Positions 1 through 8,319 of a stretch of 18,304 bases of DNA are shown piece after piece. The position numbers and the translations under genes were made by a program. Numbering within the stretch: position 1 is the stretch's first letter; each line of letters starts with the position of its first letter. Source of the DNA: Saprospiraceae bacterium (GTDB lineage Bacteria > Bacteroidota > Bacteroidia > Chitinophagales > Saprospiraceae); contig JAGQXA010000377.1 of NCBI GenBank assembly GCA_020436865.1, forward strand, positions 1 through 18,304, given 5' to 3'. The notes below the pieces were generated by a model. That model was not told where the DNA came from and did no database searches. It saw nothing but the letters and a program-made list of their open reading frames with translations.

Positions 1-1642
1 CGCCATCCGGACACAGGTCCCACAGGAGGTCGTTGGTAGGACCGGTACCGTTCCTGGGATCCTGACGAAAGGCGCGAAAGACGCCCGTCTGCGGTTGGAA
101 GTGGATCAAGCCGTGCCCGAGCGAGGGGATCCAAAGCCCTCCCTCCGCGTCTTCATACATCGAACGATAGAACGGCCAGTTCCAGGCCGTCGGCAGGTCC
201 AGTTGATTCTCGCGGTACGCGAAGTGTCGTACCTGGCCGGTAGCGGGATCCAAACGGTCGAGCAAGAGCGGCTGCGGGAACTCCAACTCCTTATAGATCA
301 CCCAGATCGAACCGTCGCTGTGCTCGTGCAGGGCGGCGATCTGATCGGATGCGATCGAGCGCGGATCGGTCGGATCGTGCCGGTAGCGGCCGATCAGTTC
401 GTTCTTCTCGTTGAAGGTCAGGATGCCCTGCCCATCGGTGCCGATCCATCGATTGCCCTGGCGATCCGGCAGCAGATCGTTCACCCATTGTACGGCCGGA
501 AAACGTCTGGCAAAGGAGAAATGAGTCGACCACTCCTTTTGCGGCGCACGTTTCAGCACCTGCGCTCCCACCCCGGCGGTCGCCACCCAGATCGTTCCGT
601 CGGATGATTGGAAGATCTGCCAGACAAAGTTGTTCTCGAACATGACCGAACCGGGCGTCTCGGAGTCGTAATGCCGGACATCCCCCGTAGCCGGATCGTA
701 GCAATTGATGCCGGCGTAGACGCCGCCGATCCAGATCTTTCCGTCTTGATCCTCATAGATCGTCGACGTGTGGCCGTAGGCATCGGGCATGGGAGCCGCC
801 TTTTTCAGCGCGATCCCGGTATCGTGCAGGCTGGTGAAGGTCTCCGAATCGCGGTCCATTTGGTAGAGCCCCTGCTCACTGGTGCCGATCCAGAAGTTGC
901 CCTTGCGGTCTTCCAGAAAGGCACGGACCTTGTGGTTGCCCAGCTTTTTCGGGTCGCCTGGGTCCTCGTAATAGCAAACGAACCCACCTGTTTTTGGATC
1001 GAAGCGACAGAGCCCGCCTTCCGGCTGATTGGGGTTTAAGGCCTGCCCGAGGCCTACCCAGACGGTTCCTTCCCGGTCGACCCAAAGCGCCTTGACCGCG
1101 TCATGGCCCAAACTGGCCGGATCGTCGGGATCGTGCCGGAAGCGGGTGAATTTGCCGGTACGCAGATCGAGCCGGCTAAGCCCTTCGACCGTGCCCACCC
1201 ACAGATGGCCGTCGAGATCGGCGGCCAGGGCCGTCACGGCATCGTTGCCGAGGGTCGTCGGATCGGCGGGATTGCAAAGAAATCGGCGGTTGGTCTCGGT
1301 AGCGGGGTCGAAGTAATTGAGCCCCCAGCCATAGGTGCCGATCCAGAGTTTTCCCTGCGGGTCGACGAGGAGGCATTCGATATAAGAGGAGGAAATTGAG
1401 TTGGGGTCGGCCCGGTCGTGCTTATAGGTCTTGAATCGTTGCCCGTCGTAGCGATGCAGGCCGCCATGAGAACCAAACCAGAGAAAGCCCGTCGAGTCCT
1501 GGGCGATGCTGTTGACGCGGTTGCCGATAATACCCCCGGGAAGTTGAAAAGCCTCAAACGCGAGCGGCAATGATTGTCCGAACAGGGGGCCAATCATTGC
1601 CAGCCAAAAGAACAGGATCGCTATGAGTTTCGGGCTCATCAT
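1..1642 (-). CDS. Two-component propeller sensor protein, N-terminal part (runs off the window start)
   Basis: The reading frame starts at an ATG-ATG pair (1642/1639) and stays open to base 1, so only the first 547 residues are visible. Residues 1-23 look like a signal peptide ending LFG before QS. The rest is a periplasmic beta-propeller of Reg_prop blades repeating about every 47-50 residues, each with a core like LWIGT..GL..FDP.TG and often followed by HDP.DP.SL (for example around residues 54-66, 99-114, 147-160, 195-217 and 250-262). In this family such propellers are followed by a Y_Y_Y domain, one membrane helix and a histidine kinase, or sometimes another output; that half lies outside the window, so the output type is unknown. 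It starts 22 bp after the response regulator at 1665-2036 and is probably co-transcribed with it and the synthase, so a cognate sensor role is a reasonable inference. The blades are more regular than those of the two complete sensors here. Confidence 0.9.
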   Translation of the reverse strand, partial: MMSPKLIAILFFWLAMIGPLFGQSLPLAFEAFQLPGGIIGNRVNSIAQDSTGFLWFGSHGGLHRYDGQRFKTYKHDRADPNSISSSYIECLLVDPQGKLWIGTYGWGLNYFDPATETNRRFLCNPADPTTLGNDAVTALAADLDGHLWVGTVEGLSRLDLRTGKFTRFRHDPDDPASLGHDAVKALWVDREGTVWVGLGQALNPNQPEGGLCRFDPKTGGFVCYYEDPGDPKKLGNHKVRAFLEDRKGNFWIGTSEQGLYQMDRDSETFTSLHDTGIALKKAAPMPDAYGHTSTIYEDQDGKIWIGGVYAGINCYDPATGDVRHYDSETPGSVMFENNFVWQIFQSSDGTIWVATAGVGAQVLKRAPQKEWSTHFSFARRFPAVQWVNDLLPDRQGNRWIGTDGQGILTFNEKNELIGRYRHDPTDPRSIASDQIAALHEHSDGSIWVIYKELEFPQPLLLDRLDPATGQVRHFAYRENQLDLPTAWNWPFYRSMYEDAEGGLWIPSLGHGLIHFQPQTGVFRAFRQDPRNGTGPTNDLLWDLCPDG

Positions 1643-1664
1643 TCCACTAAAAAGGGCCAATGCC

Positions 1665-2036
1665 TCACAAGATAGTGGAAATCTTTTCCTTGAGCAGCGT
1701 AAAGTCCAACGGTTTGGTCAGGTAATCGTCGGCTCCGAATTGCAGGGCTAGCTCCCGGTTCCGGTCATTTTCGTAGGCCGTGACCATGAACACCTTCAAT
1801 TCGCGGTACTTTTCACGGATGGCCCGCAATAGTTCCAGGCCGCTCATGCCGGGCATGTTAATATCCGAAAGGATCAAGGCCAGGTCCGTCACCTTCTGTT
1901 GCTCCAGGAATTGCAGGGCTTGTTCGCCCGAAAAGGCAAAATGGAACTCGACCAGTCCTTCCCGGCGCTCCTTGCGGAACCGCTGCTCGAACAATCGCTG
2001 TACTTCCTGCTCATCGTCCACTACCAGGATCTTCAT
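1665..2036 (-). CDS. Single-domain response regulator (CheY-like receiver)
   Basis: A 123-residue receiver domain with no output domain. Acidic pair D7-D8, phospho-acceptor D58 (in LSDINMPGMSG), T86 and K108 (in LTKP) are all present, so it should be phosphorylatable. I chose the ATG at 2036 because MKILVVDDE begins the first beta strand; the frame is open to 2072, but the extra 12 residues fit no receiver fold. The stop is followed after 22 bp by a propeller sensor gene and the start is 48 bp after the synthase-acyltransferase gene, suggesting one operon. Its sequence (RL..QRFR...R.G, F.FA..G.EAL, LSDINMP) closely resembles the N-terminal receiver of the hybrid regulator at 8456-10468, so the two are paralogues. 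With no DNA-binding part it probably acts as a phosphate shuttle, a phosphate sink or by protein contact; the partner is not visible. Confidence 0.92.
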   Translation of the reverse strand: MKILVVDDEQEVQRLFEQRFRKERREGLVEFHFAFSGEQALQFLEQQKVTDLALILSDINMPGMSGLELLRAIREKYRELKVFMVTAYENDRNRELALQFGADDYLTKPLDFTLLKEKISTIL

Positions 2037-2084
2037 GAAGAGTTCTTTTCTTGTGCTCGCAAATTTACACACTTTCCAGCTCCC

Positions 2085-4517
2085 TCACGCCCTCGCCTGG
2101 GCCATCGTGGCGATCACGGCCTGATTGAAGTGGTCCATCGACTGCATGTAGAGGCAAACAGGGTAAGGCCGGGCGCCGATCTTTTTCTTTTCCAGTTCTG
2201 CGGTAAAGGCCAGGTCGAGATGGCTGCAGCCGAGTTCTCTGGCGCGCCAGACGGTGCGGTAAAGGATCTGCTTGTAGGTATTGTGCGTGCGTACGAACTC
2301 GTAATCCAACCCAACGACCAGCGCGTGGTAATTCTCTTCGCGACGGTGGCTGAACATCACGGCGATAGGCTTGCGCTCCGACTGCGGGCGCGGATCGTCT
2401 TTCAGATACATCCGAATGATGTCGTAGTCGGGATGGGCGCAGATGCCCTCGAAGTAGGTGAACGGCAGGCGGTGCACGTTCATTTCAAAGGCCTGGTCGT
2501 AAACATTTTCGTATAGTTCGTAGCATTCGCGGACTTCCCGCTCGGTGGCCGGCTTGTCGGTCACGATCTCGAACTGCTCGCGGAAGGGCAGGATTTCCTT
2601 GCGCACATTGTAGCGGTACTTCCCCCCGAGGCGTTGCAGGTAGTCGTCGTGGTCGGCCCAACCCAGGTCGTCGATCAGGCATTCGTTGGGCAGGTCGACT
2701 TCGATCAGGCCTTGTTCGAGCAGGAAGCTCTTCAACTCCTCGTCGGCCCCTTTGCGGAATTCGCGCAGCATCAGTTGGCTGGCATCCTCCTGCTCGACGC
2801 ACTGCTGCATGCGGTGGATCAGTTGGGTCAGCGCCTCCTTCCATTGCGGATGTTCGCGATCGAGGAAGAGGTGGTTGCCCTTGGTGATCGGCGAACCGAG
2901 GATGACGGTCTTAGACGTCAGATAGTAGGGATCCAGCCGGCGTACTTCCTCCACCTGCTCCGAAACGGAAGCGGGCGCGAACATGTCGTCCTTGAGCAGA
3001 ACGGTCGTGAAGAAGGTGTTGAGGACAGTCTGGCCGCTGCGGTCCTTCACGCGGAAATATTGGAATTTCCAATTGTTCTCCGGCAACTCCTCTTTAGAGA
3101 AGGTATACTCCAGCATGCGCAGGGTGGAGTGCGTGAAGTTGCCGCGGGAGGCCATGAGGCCGTCCCAGTCCTGCGGATCGATCTTGCCGATGCTCCCGTG
3201 TTCTTCGACCACCAATTCTTCTTCGACGGAGGCCTGCTTCAGTTCGGACCGGGAAGATTTGACCTCGAATTCCGGGATGGCAAAGGCCCGGGAGATCATC
3301 TCTGGGCTGCTGCCTTCGTCGGCCAGCACGCGCGGATAGTGGTAGGCCAGGGCCTCGAGCATCTCGGCCACGTCTTCCTGCTCCAGGTTACCGTTGACCA
3401 TGAAGCGGACCCCGCCGCGCTTCATCGGGGTAGCCGGGAAAGCCGCCGTATTGATGTAAAATCCATCCTGGATCATGCGGTTCACGATCTCGTAAGTGAC
3501 CCGCGGCAGTCCCGACGGGATGAAGAACAAGGGGCTGTCGGTGATCTCGAACTGAGGAAGTCCCAGGGCCGCGATGCGGTTGTTGGTGAAGGTGACCAGG
3601 TCGGCCAGTTTCTGCCGGATCGGCACGATCTCCTCCGAGCGATGCAGGCGCACCGAAGCGTTGGCGGCGCCGAGCATCGGCGGTTGGATCGGACCGCAGA
3701 AGATCAGCGTTCCGCCGCAGTTGCGCACGCTGCGCGCCATTTCTTCGTTGGGAAACACGATGAATCCGCCGGCCGTGGCAAACGACTTGTTCAGCGAACC
3801 GGCCAGCACCATTTTGTCGTGGTGAAATAGTTGGCTGCACACATAGCCCGTGCCGTTCTCGCCGGCCCAGCTCATGCCGTGGGCGTCGTCGATATAGAGG
3901 TGGAATTTTTCATATTGGTTCATCAACTGCTCCAGGCGGGCCATGGGGGCAAAGTCGCCGTACATGGAGTAAATGCCGTCGGCGAAGTACCAGACTTTAT
4001 CATACTTCCCGTTCAACTGACGGATCTTTTCCTCCAGCGACTCCATGTCGTTGTGGCGGATCAGCGTCACGAACACGCCGCGTGCCTTGAGTTGCTGTAC
4101 GGCCATCTGCACACTGTTATGCACCTGCATATCGAGCACGACGGCATCGTTGTCGCCCACGATCACGGGAATAGTGGCCAGGTGCCCGAGCGTCGTGCTG
4201 GCGGTTACGACTACCGGTCGGGCGAAAATGTCTACCAGCTGTTCTTCCAGTTCCCGATACAACCCCAGCGAGGCATAGGTCCGCGAAGAAGAGAACTGCG
4301 TGCCAAAGCGCCGGGTGGCGTCCATGACCCCTTCCATAAGCGCGGGATGATGCTCCAGGCCCAGGTAGCTGCAAGAGCCGAAGTTGGTCATGTTGCGACC
4401 GTCGATGGTGATCTTCCGTCCGTTGAGCGTATCGTCATCGGTGAAATGATGGATCAGGTTCTTCTTGTGACCGTCGTTCATAACCTGGTTGAGGGTGTTG
4501 ATCAGTTGAGCAGACAT
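2085..4517 (-). CDS. Bifunctional alpha-oxoamine synthase (PLP, BioF/SPT/CqsA fold) fused to a GNAT/FemAB-like acyltransferase
   Basis: 810 residues. Residues about 20-400 are a fold-type I PLP enzyme of the alpha-oxoamine synthase family, which joins an acyl-CoA or acyl-ACP to an amino acid with loss of CO2. H133 is in the ring-stacking position, D210 and H213 lie in the DDAH motif (DEAH in relatives), and K244 in GSLNKS is the Schiff-base lysine. A variable acidic linker (about 401-445) leads to residues about 450-800, resembling a tandem GNAT/FemAB-like acyltransferase, with the run GGKYRYNVRKEI near 631-642 and a C-terminal acyl-CoA-type fold near 715-790. Family members make 7-keto-8-aminopelargonate, 3-keto-sphinganine, capnine precursors or CAI-1/LAI-1 type signals. 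The fusion suggests condensation and N-acylation by one protein, as for an N-acylated amino-ketone lipid or signal; the substrate cannot be read from sequence. BioF is unlikely because of the fusion and the absence of bio genes. It heads an operon with a response regulator and a sensor, under the promoter and operator at 4557-4623. Confidence 0.88.
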   Translation of the reverse strand: MSAQLINTLNQVMNDGHKKNLIHHFTDDDTLNGRKITIDGRNMTNFGSCSYLGLEHHPALMEGVMDATRRFGTQFSSSRTYASLGLYRELEEQLVDIFARPVVVTASTTLGHLATIPVIVGDNDAVVLDMQVHNSVQMAVQQLKARGVFVTLIRHNDMESLEEKIRQLNGKYDKVWYFADGIYSMYGDFAPMARLEQLMNQYEKFHLYIDDAHGMSWAGENGTGYVCSQLFHHDKMVLAGSLNKSFATAGGFIVFPNEEMARSVRNCGGTLIFCGPIQPPMLGAANASVRLHRSEEIVPIRQKLADLVTFTNNRIAALGLPQFEITDSPLFFIPSGLPRVTYEIVNRMIQDGFYINTAAFPATPMKRGGVRFMVNGNLEQEDVAEMLEALAYHYPRVLADEGSSPEMISRAFAIPEFEVKSSRSELKQASVEEELVVEEHGSIGKIDPQDWDGLMASRGNFTHSTLRMLEYTFSKEELPENNWKFQYFRVKDRSGQTVLNTFFTTVLLKDDMFAPASVSEQVEEVRRLDPYYLTSKTVILGSPITKGNHLFLDREHPQWKEALTQLIHRMQQCVEQEDASQLMLREFRKGADEELKSFLLEQGLIEVDLPNECLIDDLGWADHDDYLQRLGGKYRYNVRKEILPFREQFEIVTDKPATEREVRECYELYENVYDQAFEMNVHRLPFTYFEGICAHPDYDIIRMYLKDDPRPQSERKPIAVMFSHRREENYHALVVGLDYEFVRTHNTYKQILYRTVWRARELGCSHLDLAFTAELEKKKIGARPYPVCLYMQSMDHFNQAVIATMAQARA

Positions 4518-4556
4518 GGGTCTTAACTTTTGTGTGGTGATTTATCATTGATGTCA

Positions 4557-4564
4557 CAAAAGTG
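4557..4564 (-). promoter_or_regulatory. Probable -7 promoter box of the synthase operon
   Basis: In gene sense the box reads CACTTTTG, seven of eight positions of the Bacteroidota -7 consensus TAnnTTTG. It ends 39 bp before the ATG at 4517, giving a leader of roughly 30 nt. I found no good -33 TTG element at the usual distance, as expected if an activator is needed. The main support is position: there are 27 bp between this box and the nearer direct repeat, the same as in the promoter of the kinase gene at 4800-8288. Confidence 0.5.
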
Positions 4565-4591
4565 TAGGCTTCCGGAAGGTCCCGCACCGGC

Positions 4592-4623
4592 TCATGTTCC
4601 ATTTTGGTCGGTTATCGTTCCAA
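4592..4623 (-). promoter_or_regulatory. Predicted AraC-type operator: two direct repeats 21 bp apart upstream of the synthase operon
   Basis: In gene sense the upstream copy is TTGGAACGATA (4623-4613) and the nearer copy ATGGAACATGA (4602-4592). Their starts are 21 bp apart and they share TGGAAC. Against the perfect pair at 8355-8386 they match at 10 and 8 of 11 positions. They lie on the same face of the helix, two turns apart, just upstream of the -7 box. This is the layout of AraC-family half-sites (compare araI1-araI2). The likely binding protein is the AraC domain of the hybrid regulator at 8456-10468; that is inference. Confidence 0.6.
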
Positions 4624-4728
4624 CGGCAGAAAAATGGTGGAATTATGTTTCAGCATTTTGCCAGAATGCAATGCAAGTTGTTGTACATCAGACAAATATG
4701 CGTTTCATCGAGCGGCATTCGATCTTTG

Positions 4729-4808
4729 GACCCAATCCCCCAATCCCCCAATCCCCCAATAAACTAATAAACTAATAGACTAATAAACCAATCACCCAAC
4801 TACCCAAC
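4729..4808. repeat. Degenerate 8-bp tandem repeat, ten units, with a G-quadruplex motif on the minus strand
   Basis: Ten consecutive octamers fill 4729-4808. On the plus strand they are gacccaat, three copies of cccccaat, two of aaactaat, then agactaat, aaaccaat, cacccaac and tacccaac. The phase never slips. On the minus strand, 4757-4731 reads three runs of five G and one of three G, each separated by ATT, which satisfies the standard intramolecular G-quadruplex pattern. The minus strand is the coding strand for both flanking genes, so the motif would sit in the RNA about 40-70 nt after the stop codon of the kinase at 4800. The rest of the 4518-4799 gap holds the synthase promoter and operator. 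Confidence 0.85.
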
Positions 4809-7800
4809 CGGCAGCCGGATCACGAACTCGGTATACTCACCCGGTTCGCTGACGACTTCCAGTTGGCCGCGATGTTTCTCTTCGATGAGTTCGCGGCTAA
4901 TGGCCAGTCCGAGGCCGGTATGTCCTTCCCCGGAGGGTTTGGTGGTGAAGAAAGGTTGGAAGATCCGGTCGCGCACCTCGGCGGGAATGCCTGGTCCGTT
5001 GTCGCGGATGTGGATCTCGATCCATTCGGAACTGTGCCCGGTACTGACCGTCAGCGTCGGCAAATAGCCGTTACCCAGGGCTTTTTGCTTCTGTTGAACG
5101 GCGTAGCAGGCATTGTTGAGGAGGTTGAGCAGTACCCGTCCCAGCTCGGCCGAAACGGCCGAAATTACCGGTAGCGACTGGTCGTATTCCTTGTGGATCG
5201 TGAGCTGGAAAGCAGGGTCCAGCGCTCGGTGGCCATGGTAGGCCAGCTTGACGTTCTCGTCCAGCAGGGCATTGACATCCACCGAACGGGCCTCGTCTTC
5301 GGTGCCGCGGGTATGGTCCATCATACTGTGAATAATGCTCACGGCCCGCAAGCCGTTGGATTCGATATCGGCGGCATTCTGACGGATGTCGGAGATCAGC
5401 TCCAGGAGTCGCTCGAAATCGCCGGTTGCGATCTGCGACTGAAACTTCCCGAGTTCTTCCTGCAGTTCGTCGGCCAATTCGACCGTGATCTCGGAGAAAT
5501 TGGTCACGAAGTTGAGCGGATTCTTGATCTCATGGGCGATCCCGGCGATCAACTGCCCGAGGGTCGCCAGTTTATCCTGCACAATGAGCTGCTGGTGGGC
5601 GGTCAGGATCTCGTCGTTCTTGGCCTTCAGTTCCGCGAAAGCGGCTTCCAGTTCGCGCGCCTGGGTTTCCAGTTTTTCGGCATATTGCTGTTTTTCCTCG
5701 GCACGCGCCCGTTCGACAGCGGCTTCTTCCTTGAGCCGGCGGCGCTCGCGGTTCACTCGCCGGGCCCACCAGTATGTGACCAGTGCGACCAGGGCATATC
5801 CAAGATAGGCCCAGCAGGTGCGCCACCATGGCGGCCGGATCAATAGCTCGATCCTGACCCCCTCCTCATTCCAGACCCCATCGCCGTTGCTGGCCTTGAC
5901 CCGAAAGACGTAGCGGCCGGGGTCCAGGTTGGTGTAGACGGCTCGCCGTTCGCCCGTCGGTGCATTCCAGTCCTCGTCGAAGTTCTCGAGTAGGTAGGTG
6001 TACTGATTTCGGGCCGGACTGCTAAAATCGAGCGCGGCAAACTCGAAGGCGATCGAGTTTTCCTGGTGCGACAATACGATCGATCCGGTCGTGGTGATCG
6101 ATCGCTGCAAAGGCGAGCCCGGATCGCGGTGAGAAACAGAGCGGTAGTTCACCTGAAAATCGGTGACCACAACGGGCGGGGGCATACCTGTCCTGCCCAG
6201 GCTATCGGGGTGAAACCACACGAAACCGTCGACCCCGCCGAAAAAGAGTTCGCCCCGCTCGTTCCGGTAATAGGCGCCCGTATTGAATTCGGCGCCGGGC
6301 AAGCCGTCGTCGACACCGTAGTTCCTGAACGTTACGACCTCCCTGGCAGGGTTCAGGACCAATTTCGACAAGCCCTGGTTTGTACTGAGCCACAGATTGC
6401 CCTGCCCATCCGGCAGGATCCCGTACACGACGCTGTTCGATAATCCGTCCTTTTCCGTGTAGTACCGGAAAGTTCCTGCCGACATATCCATGCGGTTGAT
6501 CCCTCCTCCGTTCGTGCCGACCCATAGATACCGGTCGGGCTGCAGGGGGTCCAGGCACACCGACTTGATGTGATTGATATTGAGGCTTTGCGGATCGCTG
6601 GGATCATGCAGGAAAATACGCGCCTCCATTTTGTGAGGATCGATACAGAGCAGTGCATCGTTATTCGGATACCAGATCCGCCCTTCCCGGTCGAACAAGC
6701 CTTGCTCGAAAGCCCGCGAGAGGGCCATATCGTTGATCGCCGGCACCGTCATTTCGCTGATCTGCTGCGTAGCTTTTTCCCAATGGGAAAAGACCACCGA
6801 CCGTTCATTTTCCCTTCCGAACAAGGTGCTTTCCAGGAAATACAGATCTCCTGTGTCATCGCTCAGGACCGACGGGAACTCGATGGCCCGATCCACAGGG
6901 CTCTTCCGGATCGAGGTGGTCGTCCGGCTTTCCGGATCGTAAAGGGCGTACGACTTGCTGGGTTTGTGGTGCAGGAAGAAGGAACCCGACGGCAACACAT
7001 GAAACTCATACGTCAGATCGCCGGTAAAGAAGTAACCGGGGTCTTGCAGTTCCTGCTTCCCGGGGTCGAAATGGAAGAAGCGCCCCATGTTGACCAATAC
7101 CCCTCCATCGGGGGATGGTTGAATGTCGGCAACATAGGAAGTGGTCGGGGTGGGCGCAGGCGCCAGCGATCTCGTTACCGGATGAAACTGCTCTTTGCGC
7201 AGGTTGTACTTCAACAATCCGAAGCCGGCCGTACCGATCCAGACATTGTCGGTGCGATCGACGAGGAGACGTATCAAGACCGGCACAGCCGATTCGGAGC
7301 GATCCTCGAATATTCTGGTCGTCGACAGGTAGTCGCCGGTAGCAGGGTCGAAGGTCAGGATGGTTCCGGAATTGTGCACCAGCCACAGGCGCCCTTTCCG
7401 GTCGAAATCCAGGTCGCGGATCCCGTTCCGGGCCACCGGAATTTCCAATGGAAAATTCTGAAAGGCCAGTTCCGCAGCGCGTTCGGCCGGAAGCAAGGAA
7501 AGCGCCTTATCCGATCCGATCCAGAGATCTCCTTCTTCGCTTAGCCGCAACTCACAATAATTGACCGAAGGCAAGCCGCCGGGGTCTTCCTGTATGGATG
7601 GGACCGCATGGAGAACGAGTTCCTCCTGCTCCCCGGCAGCGTTTTCAACCCAGTATAATTGGGAGTAAGCAGCAATCCAAAGCCTCCCTAAGCGGTCGAA
7701 CACCAGGTCGGACAAGAACTCGTCGGGACCGGGAAAGCGTTTCACGCGGTAGGTGTCTGCGCAAGCTTCCGCAAGCGGCTCGATCCGGTAAATGCCTGCC

Positions 7801-8288
7801 GAGGAGCCACACCAGAGAGCCTTGCCGGCCGACTGCCGGTTCCTGGAGTCCACACATATGGCCGTAATGGGGCCGTCGGGCAAAGAGTTTTCCCCGGGGG
7901 TTCCCGGTGAAAGCGAAAGAAAAGTTTCCTGTTCCGGATCGAAGCGGTTGAGCCCGCCTTCCGTGCCGATCCACAAATAACCGCAATCATCCTCGACGAC
8001 CGCATGGATGAAGTTGTTGGAGATCGTGGTAGAATCGAAGGGATCGTGGCGATAAACCTTGAACTGGTATCCGTCGTAGCGGTTGAGCCCGTCTTTGGTA
8101 CCGAGCCAGAGAAAGCCGCGGCTGTCCTGAAAAATGACGTTGATCATGCCCTGCGATAAACCGTCGGCATTGGAGAACTGTTCGAAGCCTTGCGGCAGGT
8201 TAAGGCGCTGCCCGGTCATCGGCTGGACGGCGCCAATGACAAGCACGATCAGGATTGGCCAGAAATGCGTGCTCTGGTCTTTTTTCAT
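4800..8288 (-). CDS. Propeller-type membrane sensor histidine kinase (Reg_prop, Y_Y_Y, HisKA, HATPase_c) without output domain
   Basis: 1162 residues from the ATG at 8288; a GTG four codons upstream (8300) is possible, but the ATG is preceded by a purine-rich GAAAG and gives a cleaner signal peptide (about 1-26, ending MTG before QR). Residues about 27-700 are Reg_prop propeller blades (FLWLGTKDGLNRYD, YLWIGTEGGLNRFD and others), then a Y_Y_Y domain (about 735-815, ending PPWW), one membrane helix (about 821-841) and a charged coiled coil. The kinase core has the phospho-acceptor H919 in AGIAHEIKNPLN, N-box residues N1055/N1059, DNGPG from D1096, PFFTTK, and TGLGLAIS near 1124-1131, so it should be active. 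There is no receiver or DNA-binding domain and no response regulator in the next position, so its partner must be encoded elsewhere; the regulator at 1665-2036 is one candidate. It has its own promoter and operator. The kinase half closely matches the sensor at 10413-13868, indicating duplication. Confidence 0.93.
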   Translation of the reverse strand: MKKDQSTHFWPILIVLVIGAVQPMTGQRLNLPQGFEQFSNADGLSQGMINVIFQDSRGFLWLGTKDGLNRYDGYQFKVYRHDPFDSTTISNNFIHAVVEDDCGYLWIGTEGGLNRFDPEQETFLSLSPGTPGENSLPDGPITAICVDSRNRQSAGKALWCGSSAGIYRIEPLAEACADTYRVKRFPGPDEFLSDLVFDRLGRLWIAAYSQLYWVENAAGEQEELVLHAVPSIQEDPGGLPSVNYCELRLSEEGDLWIGSDKALSLLPAERAAELAFQNFPLEIPVARNGIRDLDFDRKGRLWLVHNSGTILTFDPATGDYLSTTRIFEDRSESAVPVLIRLLVDRTDNVWIGTAGFGLLKYNLRKEQFHPVTRSLAPAPTPTTSYVADIQPSPDGGVLVNMGRFFHFDPGKQELQDPGYFFTGDLTYEFHVLPSGSFFLHHKPSKSYALYDPESRTTTSIRKSPVDRAIEFPSVLSDDTGDLYFLESTLFGRENERSVVFSHWEKATQQISEMTVPAINDMALSRAFEQGLFDREGRIWYPNNDALLCIDPHKMEARIFLHDPSDPQSLNINHIKSVCLDPLQPDRYLWVGTNGGGINRMDMSAGTFRYYTEKDGLSNSVVYGILPDGQGNLWLSTNQGLSKLVLNPAREVVTFRNYGVDDGLPGAEFNTGAYYRNERGELFFGGVDGFVWFHPDSLGRTGMPPPVVVTDFQVNYRSVSHRDPGSPLQRSITTTGSIVLSHQENSIAFEFAALDFSSPARNQYTYLLENFDEDWNAPTGERRAVYTNLDPGRYVFRVKASNGDGVWNEEGVRIELLIRPPWWRTCWAYLGYALVALVTYWWARRVNRERRRLKEEAAVERARAEEKQQYAEKLETQARELEAAFAELKAKNDEILTAHQQLIVQDKLATLGQLIAGIAHEIKNPLNFVTNFSEITVELADELQEELGKFQSQIATGDFERLLELISDIRQNAADIESNGLRAVSIIHSMMDHTRGTEDEARSVDVNALLDENVKLAYHGHRALDPAFQLTIHKEYDQSLPVISAVSAELGRVLLNLLNNACYAVQQKQKALGNGYLPTLTVSTGHSSEWIEIHIRDNGPGIPAEVRDRIFQPFFTTKPSGEGHTGLGLAISRELIEEKHRGQLEVVSEPGEYTEFVIRLPVG

Positions 8289-8319
8289 GTTTTCTTTCAC
8301 AAAATTCTAGTTCCCCAAG

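Noticed and set aside
2634..3830. A 398-codon plus-strand open frame inside the synthase gene.
   Set aside because: It is the antisense shadow of a well-conserved enzyme in GC-rich codons; its translation shows no domain.
2085..4517. Annotation of the synthase as BioF (biotin synthesis).
   Set aside because: The C-terminal acyltransferase fusion, the two-component neighbours and the absence of other biotin genes argue against it.
4530..4775. An 81-codon plus-strand frame in the gap before the synthase.
   Set aside because: It reads through the promoter, operator and tandem repeat, ends in repeat-derived residues and has no coding character.
4729..4808. A CRISPR array for the short repeats.
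   Set aside because: Units are 8 bp with no spacers, far from CRISPR repeat-spacer sizes, and no cas genes are present.
6570..7544. A 324-codon plus-strand open frame inside the second sensor kinase.
   Set aside because: It lies fully antisense to recognisable propeller blades and has no family features.
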